Assembly (NCBI GenBank): GCA_017828835.1
Contig: JAGAEK010000180.1
Location: 1 to 10,041, forward strand
From: Oscillospiraceae bacterium
GTDB taxonomy: Bacteria > Bacillota > Clostridia > Oscillospirales > Ruminococcaceae
Reading direction: 5' to 3'
DNA: 10,041 nucleotides
Positions 6,407 to 10,041 of this stretch are shown piece by piece; position 1 is the first letter of the stretch, and the number at the start of each line of letters is the position of its first letter. Under the pieces are notes generated by a model, which was given only the letters and a program-made list of their open reading frames with translations, did no database searches and was not told where the DNA came from. Position numbers and translations under genes: made by a program.

Positions 6407-7587
6407 AGCCGAACAAAAGATACGGAGAACTTAAGGATACGTATTTGTTCAATACTATTTACCGCAAGACGAAAGAATATTCCGATGCAAATCCCGGCAA
6501 AAAAGTGTTTCGGATGGGAGTCGGAGACGTATCGCTGCCGCTTTGCGGCGAGGTAATAAAAGCGCTTCACAAAGCAGTCGACGACCAGGCGGACGCCGCA
6601 ACTTTTCATGGATATATGCCCGAAGTCGGGGACGCCGCGCTGAGACGGGCGATAGAAAGATATTATCGTGATATGGGTGCTGAGGTAAAGGAGAATGAGA
6701 TTTTCATCTCCAGCGGTGCGTGCGATGATCTCGGTGATATATTGGAACTGTTCGAGCGCGATAATACCGTTATGGTACTTGAACCGGCTTATCCCGAATA
6801 CGTTGATACCAATATACTTTCCGGCAGAAAGATAGTATATTTGAATTCCGGCGAAGAGAACGGATTTCTGCCGAGACCGGACAGAAAGTTAACTGCGGAT
6901 ATTATTTATATTTGTTCTCCCAACAATCCGACCGGCGCCGCATACGACCGAAAAGGATTGAAGGAGTGGGTGGATTTTGCGAACGAGATCGGCGCTGTGA
7001 TACTGTTTGACGCGGCTTATGAGATTTTTATCGAAGAAGCGGATGTTCCTCACAGTATTTATGAACTTGACGGAGCCGACAGATGCGCGATAGAGATATG
7101 TTCGTTTTCAAAAACGGCTGGATTTACAGGCACTCGTCTCGGGTATACGGTCGTTCCGAAAAATCTTTCGAGAGACGGGATGAATCTGAATGAAATGTGG
7201 TCAAGAAACCGCGAAACGAGGACGAACGGGATTTCCTATATACTTCAGAAAGGCGCGTTGGCAATATTCACGCCGGAAGGACAAAAGCAGATACATGAGA
7301 ATATACGCGTGTATAAAGAGAACGCATCCTATTTTATGGAAGCTCTGGATACGGCGAATATTTGGTACACGGGCGGTAAAAATTCGCCTTATATATGGAT
7401 GAAATGTCCCGACGGTATGAGCGGATGGGAGTTTTTTGATTATTTGCTTCGTGAAATACAGGTCGTCGGTATACCTGGCGACGGATTTGGAGAATGCGGG
7501 AAGGGTTATTTCAGATTCTCGACTTTCGGTGATCCGGAAGAGACGAAAGAAGCGGCGGACCGTTTATGCAAGCTTTTGAAGAAGTGA
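6400..7587 (+). CDS. dapL: LL-diaminopimelate aminotransferase
   Basis: This PLP-dependent class I/II aminotransferase converts tetrahydrodipicolinate directly to LL-diaminopimelate with glutamate, bypassing the succinylase or acetylase steps. The 395-residue length is close to the usual 400-410. The fold landmarks are SSGACDD (104-110, phosphate site), SPNNPTGA (173-180), FDAAYE (203-208, with Asp204 and Tyr207 at the cofactor) and SFSKTAGFTGTRLGY (235-249), with Lys238 as the Schiff-base lysine. Arg372 in FRFS is the likely carboxylate-binding Arg. N-terminal GELKDTYLFNTI and the segment TNGISYILQKGA are typical of DapL rather than generic aspartate aminotransferases. The ATG overlaps the end of dapF (7 nt), and AGGAG (6385-6389) lies 10 nt before it. 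Assignment to DapL is supported by the neighbouring epimerase; substrate choice itself is inferred. Confidence 0.92.
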   Translation: MLKPNKRYGELKDTYLFNTIYRKTKEYSDANPGKKVFRMGVGDVSLPLCGEVIKALHKAVDDQADAATFHGYMPEVGDAALRRAIERYYRDMGAEVKENEIFISSGACDDLGDILELFERDNTVMVLEPAYPEYVDTNILSGRKIVYLNSGEENGFLPRPDRKLTADIIYICSPNNPTGAAYDRKGLKEWVDFANEIGAVILFDAAYEIFIEEADVPHSIYELDGADRCAIEICSFSKTAGFTGTRLGYTVVPKNLSRDGMNLNEMWSRNRETRTNGISYILQKGALAIFTPEGQKQIHENIRVYKENASYFMEALDTANIWYTGGKNSPYIWMKCPDGMSGWEFFDYLLREIQVVGIPGDGFGECGKGYFRFSTFGDPEETKEAADRLCKLLKK

Positions 7588-7684
7588 AGGCGCAGGCAGT
7601 TGCCGCGAGTTTGAATTAACCGCGGACAAGGGTTTTGCGAGAGCGGGAAATATTTCAAAATCGGAAAAAAATTTGAAATTGGTA
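7588..7684. other. Gap after dapL without a clear terminator; inverted repeat at 7652-7679
   Basis: ATTTCAAA (7652-7659) and TTTGAAAT (7672-7679) form a perfect 8-bp dyad with a 12-nt centre that ends 5 nt before the -35 box at 7685. It is AT-rich and is not followed by a T run, so it is not a convincing terminator for dapL. As DNA it could be an operator. Without a terminator here, transcripts of the purine/dap cluster may run on into the uraA leader and meet the terminator at 7854-7883. Confidence 0.4.
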
Positions 7685-7713
7685 TTGACAAAAGTTTCTT
7701 TTTTTGGTATAGT
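7685..7713 (+). promoter_or_regulatory. Sigma-A promoter of uraA-upp
   Basis: The -35 box TTGACA (7685-7690) is exact. A 17-nt spacer, very T-rich, leads to TATAGT (7708-7713), one base off consensus. Transcription should begin near 7720 within a run of A residues (7717-7722). The leader before uraA is then about 240 nt, long for an unregulated gene. Confidence 0.82.
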
Positions 7714-7742
7714 TATAAAAAATCCGGAGTGAGGAACATATT

Positions 7743-7859
7743 ATGAAAAAGGTCTGCACGAGACAATCGAAAAAGTTGAAATTTTCAGAGAGTGCGCTTT
7801 TTCTCTCGTTTTCGATTCATTCCTTTTCTTATAAATCAGATATTCCTTTTTACAACTGA
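7743..7859 (+). CDS. 38-codon leader peptide of uraA-upp (putative)
   Basis: An open frame begins at ATG 7743 and ends at TGA 7857-7859, giving 38 residues. It starts with a basic stretch (MKKVCTRQSKKLK) and continues rich in Phe and Ser (SALFLSFSIHSFSY). It has a good ribosome site: GAGG (7731-7734), preceded by GGAG (7726-7729), 8 nt before the ATG and about 11 nt into the predicted transcript. The last codons and the stop lie inside the left arm of the terminator at 7854-7883, so a ribosome reaching the stop would cover that arm. The second half of the frame is U-rich (31 T in bases 7797-7853). This is the geometry of a translation-coupled attenuator such as pyrL before E. coli pyrBI. The peptide itself probably has no function of its own. 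Confidence 0.6.
   Translation: MKKVCTRQSKKLKFSESALFLSFSIHSFSYKSDIPFYN
7765..7817 (+). promoter_or_regulatory. Possible transcription pause hairpin in the uraA leader
   Basis: AATCGAAAA (7765-7773) pairs perfectly over 9 bp with TTTTCGATT (7809-7817). Inside, GAGAG (7788-7792) can pair with CTCTC (7803-7807), with C7786-G7808 adding a pair across a bulge. The structure lies within the leader ORF and is followed by a U-rich stretch (7818-7851). In pyrBI-type leaders a pause hairpin and U-rich sequence stand at this place. It is AT-rich and would be melted by a translating ribosome. Confidence 0.4.
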
Positions 7860-7883
7860 CATTTTCAAAGTGTCAGTTTTTTT
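7854..7883 (+). terminator. Intrinsic terminator (attenuator) in the uraA leader
   Basis: AACTGACA (7854-7861) pairs perfectly with TGTCAGTT (7871-7878). The stem can extend inward through T7862-G7870, T7863-A7869 and T7864-A7868 to a 3-nt loop. The T tract runs from 7877 to 7883. It lies about 135 nt into the predicted transcript and 74 nt before the uraA ATG, so it stands between promoter and genes. The leader ORF stop codon TGA 7857-7859 is inside the left arm. It may also end read-through RNA from the dapL side. Confidence 0.88.
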
Positions 7884-7884
7884 A

Positions 7885-7909
7885 TTGCCGAATTTTTTCG
7901 GCGAACTGA
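7885..7909 (+). promoter_or_regulatory. Second leader hairpin and downstream copy of the terminator arm
   Basis: GCCGAA (7887-7892) pairs with TTCGGC (7897-7902) around a TTTT loop, with two more pairs at the base (7885-7886 with 7903-7904). AACTGA at 7904-7909 repeats the start of the terminator left arm (7854-7859) and could pair with TCAGTT (7873-7878), enclosing the hairpin. No T run follows, so this is not a terminator. Its function is unknown; it might shape the 5' end of read-through RNA ahead of the uraA ribosome site. Confidence 0.35.
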
Positions 7910-7957
7910 ATATGGTTTTAAAAAAATTAAAATAAATAAAAACGGAGGAAGAAAAAA

Positions 7958-9349
7958 ATGAAACTGACTTACAATGTCCAAGACAAACCCGGTTTAGGAA
8001 AAACCATAGTCTTCGCGTTCCAGCAATTATTGGCCATACTTGCGGCAACGATCGCGGTACCGGCAATCGTCGGTAACGGTATGTCGCAGTCGGCGGCGCT
8101 GTTCGGAGCCGGAGTCGGAACGCTCGTATACCTGCTCTTCACCAAATTCCGCAGTCCTGTTTTCCTTGGATCGTCCTTTGCGTTCCTCGGATCGATGTTT
8201 GCCGCGTTCAGCGGTGCTTACGCGGAATCGGCGCTCGGTCATCTCGGATTGATAATCGGAGCCGTTTTTGCAGGACTTGTTTACGTAGTCATAGCGATAA
8301 TAGTAAAATGCGTCGGCGTCAAATGGATAAACAAGGTGATGCCCGCGGTCGTTATCGGACCGACAGTCGCGATCATCGGTCTTTCGCTTGCGGGAAACGC
8401 AATACGTGATGCGGTCGGAGCATCGGCAGGATTCACGACGTTTGACCAAAGCGCACTTTTAAACGGAAACGGATATATCTTTAATATGTCTCTTAAAGGC
8501 TGGATAGCTTTGATCTGTGCGCTGGTAACGTTGATCGTGGTAATAATTTGCTCGGTCTACGGAAAGAAAATGATGAAGATGATACCGTTCATAATCGGTA
8601 TAGTTGCCGGATACATCGTAGCTGCAATATTCACGGTAATAGGCAACGCCACAGGAAACGCGGCGCTGCAGATCATTGACTTCTCGAAGTTTTCGGCAAT
8701 GCAGTGGGTACCGGCGTTCACGATCGGAAAAGCGATCAACGGCTTTGAAGCGTTGAAATCAGATCCCTCATACATAGCGACTATAGCGGTGGCTTACGTG
8801 CCGGTAGGATTCGTAGTATTCGCGGAGCATCTTGCCGACCATAAGAACCTTTCTTCGATAATCGAAAAAGACCTTCTTGAAGAACCCGGACTTCACAGAA
8901 CGCTCCTCGGCGACGGTATCGGATCGATGGCGGGCGCGTTCTTCGGCGGATGCCCCAACACGACCTACGGTGAGGCGATCGGATGCGTTGCGATTTCCGG
9001 AAACGCGTCGGTAGTAACTTCGGTAGCAACTGCGTTGTTGGCAATAGCGGCGTCGTTCGTAGCACCCTTCACAACCTTCCTTGCAACGATACCCGCGTGC
9101 GTCATGGGCGGTGTATGTATCACGCTTTACGGATTTATCGCGGTATCAGGATTGAAGATGCTTCAAAAGGTAGACCTCAATGAAAACAGCAACCTCTTTA
9201 CGGCGTCTGTGATTCTTATCGCCGGAATAGGCAGTATGGCGTTACAGATCGGAAAAGTCAAACTTACGGCTATCGCCTGTGCGCTTATCCTCGGAATCAT
9301 CGTAAATCTTATAGTCAAAAAAGCGAGAAAAGCAGAAGAAGATAAATAA
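7958..9349 (+). CDS. uraA: Uracil permease (NCS2 family uracil:proton symporter)
   Basis: The protein imports uracil across the cytoplasmic membrane with protons. It has 463 residues, mostly hydrophobic, consistent with the 14-segment (7+7) UraA fold; there is no cleaved signal peptide. The N-terminal segment KTIVFAFQQLLAILAATIAVP (15-35) and GSSFAF (71-76) match the family. The substrate-binding glutamates are Glu290 in VVFAEHLADH and Glu339 in CPNTTYGEAIG, corresponding to Glu241 and Glu290 of E. coli UraA. PGLHRTLLGDG (310-320) sits between them. The NTTYGE motif favours uracil over xanthine or other purines. GGAGG (7944-7948) lies 9 nt before the ATG. It is followed by upp, whose enzyme traps imported uracil as UMP, so the pair forms a salvage operon. 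The long leader suggests attenuation control. Confidence 0.94.
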   Translation: MKLTYNVQDKPGLGKTIVFAFQQLLAILAATIAVPAIVGNGMSQSAALFGAGVGTLVYLLFTKFRSPVFLGSSFAFLGSMFAAFSGAYAESALGHLGLIIGAVFAGLVYVVIAIIVKCVGVKWINKVMPAVVIGPTVAIIGLSLAGNAIRDAVGASAGFTTFDQSALLNGNGYIFNMSLKGWIALICALVTLIVVIICSVYGKKMMKMIPFIIGIVAGYIVAAIFTVIGNATGNAALQIIDFSKFSAMQWVPAFTIGKAINGFEALKSDPSYIATIAVAYVPVGFVVFAEHLADHKNLSSIIEKDLLEEPGLHRTLLGDGIGSMAGAFFGGCPNTTYGEAIGCVAISGNASVVTSVATALLAIAASFVAPFTTFLATIPACVMGGVCITLYGFIAVSGLKMLQKVDLNENSNLFTASVILIAGIGSMALQIGKVKLTAIACALILGIIVNLIVKKARKAEEDK

Positions 9350-9377
9350 AAACCTTCGAAAGAAAGAAGAAATCGAA

Positions 9378-10007
9378 ATGAAAAACGTAACTATTTATGA
9401 TCATCCGCTTATTCAGCATAAGATATCGGTTTTGCGAAACGTTGAAACGGGAAGCACGAATTTCCGTCGTTTGGTTGAAGAAATAACGATGCTGATGTGT
9501 TATGAGTCGATGAGAGATCTGCCTCTTGAAGACGTCGAGGTCGAGACACCTATCGCAAAAACGAAAACAAAAATGGTTGCCGGAGTCAAACTTGCGGTGG
9601 TACCGATATTGAGAGCGGGACTCGGCATGGTAAACGGCGTACTTAATCTGGTACCTTCCGCGAGAGTCGGACATATCGGACTTTACCGCGACGAAGAAAC
9701 GCTCGAACCGCACGAATATTACTGCAAATTGCCGAAGAATATCGAGAGCAGACTTGTGATCGTTACCGATCCGATGCTCGCGACCGGCGGATCTGCGGTA
9801 AGCGCGATAAAGCTCATAAAAGATCGCGGCGGAAAACATATCAAATTCATGTGTCTGATAGCCGCGCCCGAAGGGCTCGAAGCGTTGACGAAAGCTCATC
9901 CCGACGTTGAGGTCTATTGTGCTCACGTTGACGAGAAACTGAATGAAAACGGATATATCGTACCCGGATTGGGCGACGCTGGAGACAGGATATTCGGTAC
10001 GAAATAA
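9378..10007 (+). CDS. upp: Uracil phosphoribosyltransferase
   Basis: The cytoplasmic enzyme converts uracil and PRPP to UMP, the key pyrimidine salvage step. The 209-residue length is typical. YDHPLIQHK (7-15) matches the family start. VVPILRAGLGM (74-84) is conserved, the PRPP-binding loop is VTDPMLATGGSA (129-140), and the uracil-binding C-terminus reads GYIVPGLGDAGDRIFGTK (192-209). The gene starts 28 nt after uraA with no terminator between, so both should be co-transcribed. Unlike every other gene here it lacks a GGAGG site: the 20 nt before ATG 9378 are purine-rich (AGAAAGAAGAAATC) with no real Shine-Dalgarno. Since the N-terminus aligns well with E. coli Upp, the start is probably right and translation may be weak. 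Confidence 0.97.
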   Translation: MKNVTIYDHPLIQHKISVLRNVETGSTNFRRLVEEITMLMCYESMRDLPLEDVEVETPIAKTKTKMVAGVKLAVVPILRAGLGMVNGVLNLVPSARVGHIGLYRDEETLEPHEYYCKLPKNIESRLVIVTDPMLATGGSAVSAIKLIKDRGGKHIKFMCLIAAPEGLEALTKAHPDVEVYCAHVDEKLNENGYIVPGLGDAGDRIFGTK

Positions 10008-10041
10008 AATTATTGGCGGACAAAACGAAAAAAAGCTGTAA
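10008..10041. other. Sequence after upp, no feature seen
   Basis: The last 34 bases show neither a terminator hairpin nor a ribosome site. Whether upp ends the operon cannot be told from this window. Confidence 0.5.

Noticed and set aside
7721..7736. ATCCGGAGTGAGG in the uraA leader as a PyrR binding loop
   Set aside because: It resembles the B. subtilis PyrR loop (UCC-NGN-GAGG) but has two extra bases between UCC and GAGG, and no flanking stem is seen. It is better explained as the leader ORF Shine-Dalgarno. It remains the main alternative to check.
8027..8449. Minus-strand frame of 140 codons opposite uraA
   Set aside because: The very Arg/Ser-rich translation is the complement of hydrophobic membrane codons, not a real protein.
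9315..9926. Minus-strand open frame of 203 codons opposite upp
   Set aside because: It is antisense to a clear upp gene; its composition (Arg/Phe/Tyr rich) is that of a shadow frame.

Overview
The window (about 45% GC by eye) looks like chromosomal core metabolism of a Clostridia-type Bacillota, probably an anaerobe of the gut type. The reasons are strong GGAGG Shine-Dalgarno sites before almost every gene, three promoters with an exact TTGACA box and a 17-nt spacer, a tRNA with encoded CCA, a PurF of the self-processing iron-sulfur type, and lysine/peptidoglycan synthesis by the DapL aminotransferase route. The genus cannot be named from the sequence alone.

Layout. Bases 1-164 are the acidic C-terminal tail of an unidentified protein. 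A perfect 12-bp hairpin (181-214) and a sigma-A promoter (218-246) lead into tRNA-Arg(CCT) at 273-349, which ends in a clear intrinsic terminator (353-389). A second intergenic stretch holds an inverted repeat, a fully consensus promoter (535-563) and, directly at the predicted transcript start, a terminator-like hairpin (581-629). The cluster purC-purA-purB-purF-dapF-dapL follows (696-7587), with gaps of 13-36 nt and one 7-nt overlap. PurC and PurA each add aspartate to a purine precursor, and PurB removes fumarate from both products. PurF makes the first committed purine intermediate. DapL makes LL-diaminopimelate and DapF epimerises it to the meso form, so these two catalyse consecutive steps.

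From 7588 to 7957 no long gene is present, but the stretch is dense in signals: an inverted repeat, a sigma-A promoter (7685-7713), an overlooked 38-codon leader ORF with its own Shine-Dalgarno, a possible pause hairpin, a U-rich tract, and an intrinsic terminator whose left arm contains the leader ORF stop codon. The genes behind it are a uracil permease (uraA) and uracil phosphoribosyltransferase (upp), a pyrimidine-salvage pair. The arrangement resembles the UTP-sensing, translation-coupled attenuator of E. coli pyrBI rather than the PyrR-dependent attenuators usual in Bacillota. This is the most interesting thing in the window.

No mobile element, CRISPR array, defence system or biosynthetic cluster is visible. 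The genes themselves are ordinary; the novelty, if any, lies in the two leader regions.
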